Shown here piece by piece: positions 41,201-49,320 of a stretch of 64,000 nt of DNA (position 1 is its first letter; each line of letters starts with the position of its first letter). The DNA comes from Pacificitalea sp040119125 (GTDB lineage: Bacteria > Pseudomonadota > Alphaproteobacteria > Rhodobacterales > Rhodobacteraceae): positions 248,001 through 312,000 of the forward strand of contig JBEDTR010000007.1 of the NCBI GenBank assembly GCA_040119125.1, written 5' to 3'. The notes beneath the pieces were generated by a model. It was not told where the DNA came from. It was given only the letters and a program-made list of their open reading frames with translations, and made no database searches. A program made the position numbers and the translations under genes.

Positions 41201-41371
41201 CGGTGCGATACCCTCCAACCCGGTCGAGACATAGACGGTGGGGATCGGGATCTCGGGCGAGCTTTCCTTGGGGATCGACACATAGGCCAGCGCCCCCACG
41301 GTCAGGATCAGCCCCAGCAGGATCGCGACCACGCGCGCGCGCGAAAATGCGGCGTCGATCAGAGCATTCAT
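38219..41371 (-). CDS. RND family efflux permease (AcrB-like)
   Basis: A 1050-residue inner-membrane pump subunit with the two-fold RND layout: a membrane segment at the N-terminus, a large periplasmic loop (about 35-335), six membrane segments, a second loop and six more segments. In transmembrane segment 4 the proton-relay region reads VVGMLVDGAIVTVEL, with Asp398 but Gly in place of the second Asp of AcrB. It works with the membrane fusion protein encoded upstream (four-base overlap). No outer-membrane channel gene is next to it. Substrates are unknown. Confidence 0.95.
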   Translation of the reverse strand: MNALIDAAFSRARVVAILLGLILTVGALAYVSIPKESSPEIPIPTVYVSTGLEGIAPEDAERLLVEPLETELGALTGLKSMTATAAEGHASVQLEFEPGFDADAALDKVREGVDRAANELPDDASDPVVTEINTALFPILTTILSGPVPERTLNGLADDLKDRLESVSGVLEVDIGGERFELLEVLIDPTVFETYNISFDELISQINRNNRLIAAGAIENGAGRIVLKVPGLIEDLDDIMELPVKVRGDTVVTFGDVATVRRTFEDPSGFARINGQPALALEIKKRVGANIIETVAAVRAEIERAQADWPETVRINYMQDESEQVETMLSDLESNVIAAVLLVMIVIVWALGLRSSILVGLAIPGAFLAGVAALYFMGYTMNIVVLFSLILVVGMLVDGAIVTVELADRYLHEGQSAKDAYAQAAKRMAWPIIASTATTLSVFFPLLFWTGTVGEFMKFLPITVILTLSASLFMALIFIPVMGGLIGKRQPQSAAQQRQITAAEHGDPRQMRGGAGVYVRVLEWAILRPGRTLIFALLSLVTAFLAYGQFGTGISFFPSIEPDFAQVEVRARDNFSIYEQDELVGQVEDRLLQYDEVSSVYARTGSSQQADEEVIGTIQLELTEWDTRRPAAEIAAQIRQDMGVIPGIDVQVQVQSGGPSAGKPVSIEVVSRDRAAQAAAVETIRARMDAMGGFTDVTDTRPLPGVEWAVRLDRSEAARFGADVTLLGQAVQLLTQGITVADYRPDDAEGAVDIRVRFPAGDRTLAELESLRVPTTSGLVPVTNFVSFEPAPRSGTIKRIDQERVTTIAANVAPGLLVNDQIVALRGALEGLDLPDSVTWSFAGEAEDQTDAMVFLAGAFAAAIGMMIVILVVQFNSFFQAFVVMSAIIFSIAGVLLGLIVTGRPFGVVMGGIGVIALAGIVVNNNIVLIDTFNELKKTGMPPLEAALRTGAQRLRPVILTSVTTALGLLPMVIGINIDFFRREIVYGAPSTQWWTELSSAIAGGLMVATLLTLIVTPAMLMLGERLAVRRAGRRARRAARKAKAAPQTA

Positions 41372-42678
41372 TGAGGTGCGCCTTCGGTGAGCGTCTCTGC
41401 GGACATGGCCGTGTCGCTGTCGCCGGCGCTGCCTGTGCCTTCGGTGGGCGTCTCGGCTGCTGCCTCTGGCCCCCCATCCGGCCCGTCATCTGGCGCAATA
41501 TCGTCGGGGATCGGTGTGGCGGGCGCGTCGATCTCGGCTGCGGCGACCTCGGCCTCCTCCAGCGTCGGGGCGACGGCCTCGCCATTGCTGACAAACCCCT
41601 GCCCGATGGTGATGACCCGCGCCTGCGCCGGCAGGCCGCTGACCCAGATGCCATCGGTCTGCGCGCGCTCCAGCACCACGGGGCTGAACACGACCGTATT
41701 GTCGGCATCGACGGTCTTGACCCCCAACCGCCCGTCACTGCCCAGCGACAGGATCGCGGGCGAGATGAAATGCGCCGACATTTGCCCGGTCGGGATTTCG
41801 ACCTGCACCGAGAGGCCAGACGCAATGTCACCATCCGGGTTCGGCACCGTGATTTCCGCGCGAAAGGTGCGGGTCTCGGATTCGGCGTCCTTGCTCACAT
41901 AATCCACCGTGCCGCTGCGCTCCGTTCCGGTGATGAACCGCACCGTCGCCGCCTGCCCCTCCTTGATCCGCGACAGCGATTGCTGCGGGATCTGGATCAC
42001 GATGCTCAGCGGGTCGGTGTCCAGCATGGTGCCAACCTCGCCGCCCGCCGACACATAGCCGCCCTCATCAAGGTCAAGCGCGTCGAGCCGCCCGGCGAAG
42101 GGCGCGCGGATCACGGCCGCGTCGAGCGCCTCCTCCGCCTGCGTCAACTGCGCCTGCGCGGAGGCCAGAGCGGCGCGCGCATCCGTCACCCGGTCGGTGG
42201 TGGAAACGCCGCGCGCCAATAGCGTTTCGGCATTATCGAATTCCCGCTGGGCGCGCGCGACCTCCTCGCGGGCCTGCGCCACGCGGGCGTCCTGTTCGCG
42301 TGTGGACAGGCGGGCAATCACATCGCCCTGCTCCAGATAGTCGCCCTTGCGCGCCGCCAGCGTCGCAACCTCGCCCGAGGTCTCGGCCCGCAGGGTCGCA
42401 CGGCGGTCGGGCTGGGCCTGACCTTCGGCGGTGAAAACCTGCGTCACATCCTGTGCCACGCTGTCGCGCACGGCGACGGCCACCGCCTCCTGCGGGCGCA
42501 CGGGTTCTGCGGTCTCTTTCGGCGGCGCGGGCAACAGATAGCCGCTGCCCATCCACCCGGCGAGCCCGAGCCCCAGAAGCCCCGCCACCCATTTCGAGCG
42601 GGCAGAGCCCGGCTCATCCGTGAAGCTCAGGCGCTCCGGCGTCTGGGGTTTGTTGTCAGCCTGCGAGGACGTGGTCAT
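41368..42678 (-). CDS. RND efflux periplasmic adaptor (membrane fusion protein)
   Basis: A 436-residue adaptor: an N-terminal membrane anchor (about residues 30-50), a lipoyl domain split by a coiled coil (REEVARAQREFDNAETLLAR and SAQAQLTQAEEALDAAVIRA), the closing strand APFAGRLDALDLDEGGYVSA, and a beta-barrel. The last 70 residues are Ala/Glu/Asp/Pro-rich and probably disordered, longer than usual. The start at 42678 (MTTSSQADNK) is preferred over a Met 14 codons earlier, though its ribosome site is weak. It is co-transcribed with the tetR gene upstream. Confidence 0.92.
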   Translation of the reverse strand: MTTSSQADNKPQTPERLSFTDEPGSARSKWVAGLLGLGLAGWMGSGYLLPAPPKETAEPVRPQEAVAVAVRDSVAQDVTQVFTAEGQAQPDRRATLRAETSGEVATLAARKGDYLEQGDVIARLSTREQDARVAQAREEVARAQREFDNAETLLARGVSTTDRVTDARAALASAQAQLTQAEEALDAAVIRAPFAGRLDALDLDEGGYVSAGGEVGTMLDTDPLSIVIQIPQQSLSRIKEGQAATVRFITGTERSGTVDYVSKDAESETRTFRAEITVPNPDGDIASGLSVQVEIPTGQMSAHFISPAILSLGSDGRLGVKTVDADNTVVFSPVVLERAQTDGIWVSGLPAQARVITIGQGFVSNGEAVAPTLEEAEVAAAEIDAPATPIPDDIAPDDGPDGGPEAAAETPTEGTGSAGDSDTAMSAETLTEGAPQ

Positions 42679-42758
42679 GGGCGGGGCACCTTCGTGCAAA
42701 GGGTGAAACAGGTGGATCATGCGGGCGGGCCCGCTTGAATTTTAGGGAACCGGCGCTG

Positions 42759-43490
42759 TCAGCGGTCGCAAATCGCGCGGAGCATCAGGCGATATTCCTC
42801 AGGATTTGGCAGCGCGATACTGCCCGGCGGCAGGCCCAGCAGGCGGTCGATCGTCGCGGCCTCGGCGCGCATCCGGGTCGTAAGCATCTGTGTCGCCTCC
42901 TCCAATTCGCCCGCCTGTGCGCGCCCGATCGCGGCCTTTGCCACCGGCATACGTCCCGGAGCCAGTCCGAGGATCAGTTCCGCCACCAATTCGTGATCGG
43001 CGACGTGAAAAACGCCCTCGGCGATGCCCGCGCCGATCATCTGGTTCAGCATTGGCCGTGCGGCAGTGCCAGCGGCATTGGAGATCCGCAAAAACAATAG
43101 GTCGTTGCCGGGCTTCAGCATCGCGTCGAGGAAAAACCGCAGCTGCGCGCCGCGTTCCGCCTTCCACCGATTGGACGCCCGCAGAAAGGCGTTGAAGCGC
43201 GTCAGCGCATCGCCTTCAGTGTCGGCGCAAGCGGCCTCGGAGGTTCCGATGGCCTCTCGGGTGAAGCGATCCACGACCCCGTCGAGCAGATCCTCCTTAG
43301 CCGCGAAATGATGATAAAAGCCGCCCTTCGAGATGCCGACCTCAGCCAGCACATCGGCAATGGTCACGCCATCCCAGCCGCGCGCAAAGAACAGCGCCTG
43401 CGCCACGTCGAGGATATGCGCCCGGCGCGCCGCCTGCGTCATCCGCCGCCGGGGTGGCGCGATGGCAGGGTCGTGATGAGGATCGTTCAT
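42759..43490 (-). CDS. TetR-family transcriptional regulator
   Basis: A 243-residue repressor. The N-terminal DNA-binding domain reads ARRAHILDVAQALFFARGWD, then VTIADVLAEVGISKGGFYHH and FAAKEDLLDGVVDRF; the helical C-terminal ligand domain follows. An upstream in-frame Met would place the start inside the operator, so MNDPHHDPAI at 43490 is used. It is first in the operon with the adaptor and RND genes and most likely controls them and itself from the inverted repeat at 43511-43523. Confidence 0.92.
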   Translation of the reverse strand: MNDPHHDPAIAPPRRRMTQAARRAHILDVAQALFFARGWDGVTIADVLAEVGISKGGFYHHFAAKEDLLDGVVDRFTREAIGTSEAACADTEGDALTRFNAFLRASNRWKAERGAQLRFFLDAMLKPGNDLLFLRISNAAGTAARPMLNQMIGAGIAEGVFHVADHELVAELILGLAPGRMPVAKAAIGRAQAGELEEATQMLTTRMRAEAATIDRLLGLPPGSIALPNPEEYRLMLRAICDR

Positions 43491-43510
43491 ATGTGCAGCG
43501 CCCCTAACAG

Positions 43511-43523
43511 ACCGACGGTCGGT
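43511..43523. promoter_or_regulatory. TetR operator candidate
   Basis: ACCGAC-G-GTCGGT is a perfect six-base inverted repeat, 21 bases upstream of the tetR start. This sequence type is common for TetR/AcrR autoregulation in alphaproteobacteria. Confidence 0.65.
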
Positions 43524-43594
43524 AGGTAGGGCGCAGCAGTGCACCAATCAAGCCGCGGGTGTCACGACGTGCCGTCACGCCCCCCGTATAAGGG

Positions 43595-44677
43595 TCAGGC
43601 GGGCGCGGCGGCGCGCTGCCAATAAGCGGCGATATAGGACCGCCCCTGCGGCGGCTGCGTGGCCTTATATGCGCGGCGGAAATCCTGGCTACAGGCCCGC
43701 TCTCCCGCCAGCCAGAACCACGCATCCGGTGCAGCGGCGAGGGCTGCCGCGGCGCATGCGCCCATCTCCTCCGGCGCATACCAGCGCATGGTCACACCCG
43801 GCGCCGGTGGCATCGGGTATCGGCCTGCGGCCTCAGCCTCTCCGAACAGGCAGATCTCCCCTGTCAGGTCGGGATTGCTTTCGATCACCCGCGCGATGGC
43901 GGGAAACGCCGTTTCATCCGCAAAGCCGCGGATTTCGCCCGTGATCTGCGCCGTGCCGCCGCCCGGCCCGATGACCGCGACCTCGACGCCCCGCGCCATG
44001 CTTCGCGCCCATGCCAGCGCCCGCCCGCCCTCATGCGCAAATAGGTCGAACACCAGCCGCCCGGCGGCCCGGTCGATGTAGCGTGCGGTATAGACCGGCA
44101 GGTGCAACGCCTCCGCGCCTGCAGGCCATACGGTCGCGCCATTCGGGCCGATCCGCGGCCAGCACGGTGCGCGGCCCGCAGGCGGAATGCCCAACCGGAA
44201 ATGAATGGCATCGTCGGAAAACCGGCTCACATCCCCGGCCAGTGTCACCCGCAGAAACCCGCAGTCCAGAGCCTCGACCCCCGCCAGCGTCATCAGGCGC
44301 ACATTGTCGGGCAGCGCGTCGGGATCAGTGGCTTCTGCCCCATCTGCGTTGGGAACGGCATCCGACCAGCGCAGCCCCCGCGCGGCCTCAGGCCATGCAT
44401 GGCTCAGATGGCCCACCACGCTGTCCCGCAGCGCCTGCAGAAAATCGAGCCGCGGGGTCGCCACATGTGCCACCGCGCCGTGGCCTTCCGGGGCAAAGGC
44501 GATCTGGCCATAAGCGGTGCGCAGCGCGATGCCACCCGCCGCGTCCTGCTCGACCGTCAGGTCTTGCTCCGCCGCCCACAGGCGCACCATTCCACGCAGC
44601 GCGTCGAACGGCACCTGAGGCAGCGGCGCGCGCGCTTCGCGCAGGGCGTCGTCGGTGCGGGGCGGGGTGATGCTCAT
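43595..44677 (-). CDS. siderophore-interacting protein (ferric-siderophore reductase) with DUF2218 domain
   Basis: A 360-residue protein. Residues about 25-105 look like a DUF2218 domain (RLWAAEQDLTVEQDAAGGIA, RLDFLQALRDSVVGHL). Then comes a SIP-type FAD-binding domain with RYIDRAAGRLVFDLFAHEGG and VAVIGPGGGTA, and the C-terminal SIP domain ends in ACSQDFRRAYKA and RSYIAAYWQRA. Such enzymes reduce ferric siderophores in the cytoplasm to free the iron. The start at 44677 overlaps the MFS stop (ATGA). Confidence 0.9.
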   Translation of the reverse strand: MSITPPRTDDALREARAPLPQVPFDALRGMVRLWAAEQDLTVEQDAAGGIALRTAYGQIAFAPEGHGAVAHVATPRLDFLQALRDSVVGHLSHAWPEAARGLRWSDAVPNADGAEATDPDALPDNVRLMTLAGVEALDCGFLRVTLAGDVSRFSDDAIHFRLGIPPAGRAPCWPRIGPNGATVWPAGAEALHLPVYTARYIDRAAGRLVFDLFAHEGGRALAWARSMARGVEVAVIGPGGGTAQITGEIRGFADETAFPAIARVIESNPDLTGEICLFGEAEAAGRYPMPPAPGVTMRWYAPEEMGACAAAALAAAPDAWFWLAGERACSQDFRRAYKATQPPQGRSYIAAYWQRAAAPA

Positions 44678-45894
44678 GCGGCACGCTCCGGGCTTGGGCG
44701 GCGCGTGGCTCCGGCGATCGCGGGGATCGCCGCAAGCGACAGCGCGCAGCTGATGGCAAAGAAGATCGCATAGCCGAAATGCTCCGCCACGATCCCGGCA
44801 CCAAGGCCGGCAACCATGCTGATGCCTGCGTCCATGCATTGGAAAAGGGTGAAATCGACCCCGCCTTGGCGCGGATCTGACCAGACCATGAACTGACCGT
44901 AAAGCGCGACGAAGCCGAACGACATGACCGCCGCGCTCGACACCATTGCAACGGGCGCGACCCCCGCGACAGGCAACAGCCCGACACCGGCAGACAGCGC
45001 GACAAGCGCAAGGATCGCCGATTGCGCGATGACCGCCCCGATCAGAACCCGGCGACTGCCGAAGCGGCGCACCATCGCGCCCCCGGCCAGCGCACCGCCC
45101 AGCCCAAGCGTCAGCCCGCCGATGCCGCTGATCAGACCCAGCTGGCCCAGATCATACCCGGCATCGATGAAAAACGGGCCGAACATGCCCATCGCGGTTT
45201 TCTGTGCGACGACATAAAGCGCGGCAATGCCCAGCCCGCGGCGCACATCGGGGCGGCGCAACGCGGCGCGCAAACTGGGCTCGTGGGCGCGATGCTCCGG
45301 CACCGCCGCCGCGCGGGCGTGGCGTAGGAACGGCAGGCAGAGCAGGGCAATCACCCCGGCCATTGTCCACGCGCCGGTGGTCCAGCCGTAGCGATCCACC
45401 AGCAGCAGGAACAGCCCGCCGCCCACGGCCGATCCGAGATAGGCGCCGCCGACCTGCGCGGCATTGCCCCAGCCGTAATTGGTATGGCGCAGCGCGGCCA
45501 CGGCATAGCCGTCACAGGCGATATCGACGGTGGCGGTGGCGAAGGCCGCCACCATCAGCGCCGCCAGCACAGGCAGCATCGGCACCGGACCGATGCCGCC
45601 GACCAGCAGCAGCACCGTGACCACCACCGCGACGCCCAGCGCCACGATGGCGGCGGAGCGGTCGCGTCCGGCCGGCGGCAGGCGGAACCGCTCCACCCTC
45701 GGCGCCCATAAAAATTTAAGCGCCCAAGGCAGCACCAGCAGCGAAATCAGCCCGATCTGGTCAAGCGGCAGATCCCGGGCCCGCAGCACCCCCGGCAGGC
45801 CGGTCCATGTCAGCCCGCCGAGGACGCTTTGCGCCACATAGATGCCGCCGATCGCGCCGACGACACCCGCTGTTTTCTGCCGCTCGCCCGTCAT
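44674..45894 (-). CDS. MFS transporter, probable siderophore importer (RhtX/FptX-like)
   Basis: A 406-residue, twelve-helix major facilitator protein. It has GLPGVLRARDLPLDQIGLIS, VLPWALKFLWAPRVERFRLP and DIACDGYAVAALRHTNYGWG, resembling the AmpG/RhtX branch of permeases. The gene order receptor - MFS - SIP suggests it moves an intact ferric siderophore across the inner membrane, replacing an ABC importer. The start at 45894 (MTGERQKTAG) overlaps the receptor stop (TGATG). Confidence 0.87.
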   Translation of the reverse strand: MTGERQKTAGVVGAIGGIYVAQSVLGGLTWTGLPGVLRARDLPLDQIGLISLLVLPWALKFLWAPRVERFRLPPAGRDRSAAIVALGVAVVVTVLLLVGGIGPVPMLPVLAALMVAAFATATVDIACDGYAVAALRHTNYGWGNAAQVGGAYLGSAVGGGLFLLLVDRYGWTTGAWTMAGVIALLCLPFLRHARAAAVPEHRAHEPSLRAALRRPDVRRGLGIAALYVVAQKTAMGMFGPFFIDAGYDLGQLGLISGIGGLTLGLGGALAGGAMVRRFGSRRVLIGAVIAQSAILALVALSAGVGLLPVAGVAPVAMVSSAAVMSFGFVALYGQFMVWSDPRQGGVDFTLFQCMDAGISMVAGLGAGIVAEHFGYAIFFAISCALSLAAIPAIAGATRRPSPERAA

Positions 45895-47984
45895 CAGAAC
45901 CGGTAGCGCAGGCTGGCGGTCGCGGTGCGACCTTCGTAGCGATAGCAATAGCCCGCGCTACAGGTCTGGCCGGTCTCGTCGAAGGCGTTCTTTACGTTGA
46001 CCTGCAATTGCAGCCCGTCATAGCCGTTGCGGGCAAAGTCATAGGACATCGCCAGATCGGCAAAGAGATAGGCGTCATTCTTGAAGGTGTTTTCGTCGTC
46101 GCCCCAGCTTTCGCCGACATAGCGCAGACCCGCGCCGAAGCCGAAGCCTTCGAACGCGCCATCCTGTGGCTCGTAGAAACCCCAGAGCGATGCGGTGTGG
46201 TCTGGTGTTGCCGACAGGGTGTTGCCCTCGGTCCCGGTCGCGCCCTCCTCGATTTCCATGTCGAGATAGGTATACGCGCCGACCACCCGCCATGCGTCAT
46301 TGAGGTTGGCCTGCCCTTCGACCTCGAACCCGCGGGAGCGCAGATCAAGCTGCCGCTGCTTGTTCAGCCCGGTGGAGGTGTCAAAGACCACGCCGTCTTC
46401 CTGCTGGATGTCGAACAGCGATGCGGTGATCAGGCTTTCGCTGCCGGGCAGCTGGTATTTCAGCCCGATCTCTTTTTGCAGCGCGCGGGTCGGCTTTGCG
46501 GGGGAGCTGTCATCAGACGTCACATCGTCATAGACCACCCCGACGTTGGGCGAAAACGAGCTCGACAGATTGGCAAAGATGTTAAGCCCGTTGTTCACCC
46601 GCCACGAAGCGCCGATCCGCCCCGAAAACGCCTCGTCCGAGGTGTCGGTCTCGCTGCGATCCGCCGCGCGAGAGGTAATATCGACCCAGTCGTAACGCCC
46701 GCTGGCGAACACCGTCCAGCGTCCGGCCTGCATCTGATCGTGAACGTAAACGCCCAGCTGCGACGTCTGCTGCCCGCCGTAATAAGGCACATCCAGCGCA
46801 TCCGTGGCATCGGCCGAGGAATAGCCCACAGCCGAATAGGCGTCGTAATCGGAATGGGCGTAATCGAGCCCCACGGCGACAGTGTGATCCACGACGCCCG
46901 TGCCAAAACGTGCTTCCGCCATGCTATCGACGGTCAGCACTTCCATATCTTCCAGATAGTGACCCCAGTAGCGGCCCAGCGTGGTGCTGTTGGGGATGGC
47001 GTAATAGCCCGCATATTCCAGATCCGAATCGACCTCGGAATAGCGCAGGTTCTGGCGCAGGGTGATGCTGTCGGTCAGCTCATGTTCGATCTCATACCCC
47101 AGCCGGAATTGCTGCTGGTCGAAATCGTTGTAATCGGGATCGCCGTTATAGAGGTCGGAGGCGACCCCGTAGCTCGAATTGTAATAGGATGCGGTGCCGC
47201 CCACGGTGGCGTCGGAATATTCGCCGAGGAAGGTGATCCGCGTGCGGTCGGTCAGCTGGTAGCTCAGGGCCGGGGCAATCGCGATCTTGTCGTCGGAATA
47301 GCCCTCCAGCGGCGTGTCCGCCTCCCGCACCAGACCGGTCAGACGGTATTGCAGGCGACCGGCCTCATCCAGCGGCCCGGTGAAATCAAACGCGGCCTCG
47401 GCGCGGCTGTCGGTGCCGGTGGTGAACTTCAGCTCGTTGAACGCGACCTCTTTGGGTCGTTTCGACACGATGTTGACCAGCCCGCCCGGACCGCTGACCC
47501 CGTAGAGCGAGGAGGCAGGCCCCTTCAGCACTGAGACGGCCTCGTAGGTGTAAGGCTCGTTGCGATACCACGCGGAAGGTCCGTTCACCTGCCGCAGCCC
47601 GTCGCGGAAGAGGCCGGTGTAATAGGCCGGGAAGCCGCGCAGATAGATCGCGTCATAGCGCGTATCGAACGCGAAGTTCGTCACACTCGCGCCCGAGGCA
47701 TAGCTCAGCGTTTCAAGCAGGGTGCGCGGCTGCTGATCTTCGACCTGATCCTGCGCCACGGTGCTGATCGACTGGGGAATGTCGGCGATGGGGGTGTCGA
47801 CCTTGGTTGCCTGCCGCCCCGCTTCGGCAACATAGCCATTCTGCACCAGCGTCGCGTCGCTTTCAGCCTCCAGCACCAAAGTGCCGAGGTCGAGCGCCTC
47901 CCTCTGTTGCGCGCCGGTCTGCTGTGCCTGCGCAGTTGTGGTAGCCCCAAGCGCAATTGCCAGCGCAAGCCGCGATACCTGCAT
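45894..47984 (-). CDS. TonB-dependent siderophore receptor
   Basis: A 696-residue outer-membrane receptor. A signal peptide (MQVSRLALAIALGATTTAQA) precedes a short TonB-box region and the plug: VDTPIADIPQSISTVAQDQV, then LYGVSGPGGLVNIVSKRP near residue 150. The 22-strand barrel ends in YRF with terminal Phe. The siderophore-receptor branch (FhuA/FpvA-like) fits the context of the MFS and SIP genes behind it. No N-terminal signalling domain, so no surface signalling. Confidence 0.95.
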   Translation of the reverse strand: MQVSRLALAIALGATTTAQAQQTGAQQREALDLGTLVLEAESDATLVQNGYVAEAGRQATKVDTPIADIPQSISTVAQDQVEDQQPRTLLETLSYASGASVTNFAFDTRYDAIYLRGFPAYYTGLFRDGLRQVNGPSAWYRNEPYTYEAVSVLKGPASSLYGVSGPGGLVNIVSKRPKEVAFNELKFTTGTDSRAEAAFDFTGPLDEAGRLQYRLTGLVREADTPLEGYSDDKIAIAPALSYQLTDRTRITFLGEYSDATVGGTASYYNSSYGVASDLYNGDPDYNDFDQQQFRLGYEIEHELTDSITLRQNLRYSEVDSDLEYAGYYAIPNSTTLGRYWGHYLEDMEVLTVDSMAEARFGTGVVDHTVAVGLDYAHSDYDAYSAVGYSSADATDALDVPYYGGQQTSQLGVYVHDQMQAGRWTVFASGRYDWVDITSRAADRSETDTSDEAFSGRIGASWRVNNGLNIFANLSSSFSPNVGVVYDDVTSDDSSPAKPTRALQKEIGLKYQLPGSESLITASLFDIQQEDGVVFDTSTGLNKQRQLDLRSRGFEVEGQANLNDAWRVVGAYTYLDMEIEEGATGTEGNTLSATPDHTASLWGFYEPQDGAFEGFGFGAGLRYVGESWGDDENTFKNDAYLFADLAMSYDFARNGYDGLQLQVNVKNAFDETGQTCSAGYCYRYEGRTATASLRYRF

Positions 47985-48038
47985 TTTCTTGTCTCCTGTT
48001 CACTGTCCGCGGCGGTTCTTCCATGCCGCCAAACGAAA

Positions 48039-48055
48039 GACAAACTATTTTTGTC
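48039..48055. promoter_or_regulatory. inverted repeat upstream of the siderophore receptor, candidate iron-responsive operator
   Basis: GACAAA-CTATT-TTTGTC is a perfect six-base inverted repeat 55 bases upstream of the receptor start, in an otherwise GC-rich region. It does not match a standard Fur or Irr box exactly; iron control is inferred from context. Confidence 0.45.
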
Positions 48056-48133
48056 AGGAATCAAGGAGGACGTGGCGCAAGCAGGCCCCGCTTTGGCGCA
48101 AACCGACACGCAAGGGTTGTGAGCGACCGGAGG

Positions 48134-48167
48134 CGCGCGCAAAAAAAGGCCGGCCCGAAGGCCGGCC
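48134..48167 (-). terminator. strong rho-independent terminator without an obvious coding gene
   Basis: GGCCGGCC-CGAA-GGCCGGCC gives an eight-base-pair stem with a tetraloop, followed on the minus strand by seven T. The only upstream minus-strand gene is tRNA-Leu, whose 3' end is about 210 bases away. Confidence 0.88.
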
Positions 48168-48377
48168 AGAGTGACGCAGGAAAGGCCGAATTCTCAAACG
48201 GAGCGAGCGGTCGGCCTGTCGCTTCCCTGCCTCAAGCTGAGGAGTAACTTTACTTAGACGGGAATGTTCGCCTGTCCAGCCTTCCGGCCAAAGGAATCTT
48301 GTTGGGATGGAAGTTTTTGCACGCGGACCGCGCCACCGAGATTGCAAAACGGGATGGGAAAGCCGGGGGAGGATGTC
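48168..48377 (-). other. untranslated stretch between tRNA-Leu and a strong terminator, possible small RNA
   Basis: No plausible protein frame is seen. The minus strand ends in a strong terminator and contains TTACTCCTCAGC, a pyrimidine-rich anti-Shine-Dalgarno-like segment. It may be a small RNA, or just the tRNA-Leu trailer. Evidence is circumstantial. Confidence 0.35.
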
Positions 48378-48463
48378 TGGTGCGGGCGGCCGGACTCGAA
48401 CCGGCACGGGCATTTGCCCAGGGCATTTTAAGTGCCATGCGTCTACCATTCCGCCACGCCCGC
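48378..48463 (-). tRNA. tRNA-Leu (TAA)
   Basis: An 86-base class II tRNA with encoded CCA. Acceptor GCGGGCG/CGCCCGC, anticodon loop CTTAAAA (anticodon TAA), long variable arm TGGGCAAATGCCC and T-loop TTCGAGT. Confidence 0.96.
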
Positions 48464-48551
48464 GACAGACACTGCGTGACTAGGCGATCAGATCGCGGCT
48501 GACAAGCAGGCGCGGCTTGACCGGCCCCGCGCCGCGCCGCAGGGTCGCGGC

Positions 48552-49277
48552 ATGTTTCCAATCCGTGACCACAACCCGTCAAGCCGCACCCCGTGGGTGA
48601 CCTACACGCTGATCGCGATTAACGTGGCGGTGTTCCTGTCCTATTGGGGGTTGATGGATCAACCACGGGTCATGTCGGTGATCTACGCCCGCTGGGCGCT
48701 GATCCCGGCGATCGCAGATCAGGCGCCGCTCGGCTTTGTCACCTCGATGTTCCTGCATGGCGGGCTGATGCATCTGGCTGGGAACATGCTGTTTTTGTGG
48801 ATCTTCGGTGACAATCTGGAGGATGAACTCGGCCCGCTGCGGTATCTGGGCTTCTATCTTGCCTCCGGTGTGCTGGCCTCGCTTGCGCATGTGCTCAGCG
48901 CGCCGGACAGCCCGGTGCCGCTGGTTGGCGCGTCCGGGGCCATTGCCGGGGTGATGGGGGGCTATCTGCTGCTATTTCCACGCGCCAAGGTGGATGTGCT
49001 GTTCATCTTTGTGATCTTCTTCAAGATCTGGCCCCTGCCCGCTTGGTTCGTTCTGGGTGCGTGGTTCGGGCTGCAACTGTTCAGCGGCGCCGCGCTTCTG
49101 GGCAGCGGGGTCGCCTACTGGGCGCATGTGGGCGGGTTCCTCGCGGGGATGGTGTTTTGCGTGCCGCTGTGGCTGCGCCGGGGTGGGCCGCGCTATTGGC
49201 AGCGCACCCACGGCCACCCGCCCCATGCCGCCGCGCAATATCGGCGCAGCCCCATACCAAAAGTGCCCCGCCGTTAG
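48552..49277 (+). CDS. rhomboid family intramembrane serine protease
   Basis: A 241-residue membrane protein with six to seven helices. The catalytic Ser is in VGASGAIAGVMGGYLLLF and the His in WAHVGGFLAGMVF; the HGGLMHLAGNMLFLWIFGDN segment in helix 2 carries the conserved His-Asn pair. It starts MFPIRDHNPSSRTP, the usual bacterial opening. It would cleave a membrane protein within or near the bilayer; the target is unknown. Confidence 0.94.
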   Translation: MFPIRDHNPSSRTPWVTYTLIAINVAVFLSYWGLMDQPRVMSVIYARWALIPAIADQAPLGFVTSMFLHGGLMHLAGNMLFLWIFGDNLEDELGPLRYLGFYLASGVLASLAHVLSAPDSPVPLVGASGAIAGVMGGYLLLFPRAKVDVLFIFVIFFKIWPLPAWFVLGAWFGLQLFSGAALLGSGVAYWAHVGGFLAGMVFCVPLWLRRGGPRYWQRTHGHPPHAAAQYRRSPIPKVPRR

Positions 49278-49286
49278 GCAGGGCAC
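49263..49286. terminator. bidirectional terminator between the rhomboid and inositol monophosphatase genes
   Basis: GTGCCC-c-GCC and GGC-a-GGGCAC pair with one mismatch around GTTA, overlapping the rhomboid stop codon. On the minus strand it is followed by TTTTGG, which suits the convergent phosphatase gene. Confidence 0.6.
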
Positions 49287-49320
49287 TTGTCAAATGTCAG
49301 AAGCGATGCCCGCCGCGCGC

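Noticed and set aside
40127..41374. 415-codon plus-strand frame opposite the RND permease
   Set aside because: His/Arg/Gln-rich shadow with no motif; the RND frame is complete.
45807..47534. 575-codon plus-strand frame opposite the TonB receptor
   Set aside because: Composition is shadow-like and the minus-strand receptor has signal peptide, plug and terminal Phe.
48054..48449. 131-codon minus-strand frame across tRNA-Leu and the terminator
   Set aside because: It translates the tRNA and the terminator stem; repetitive Arg/Pro/Gly product, not a gene.
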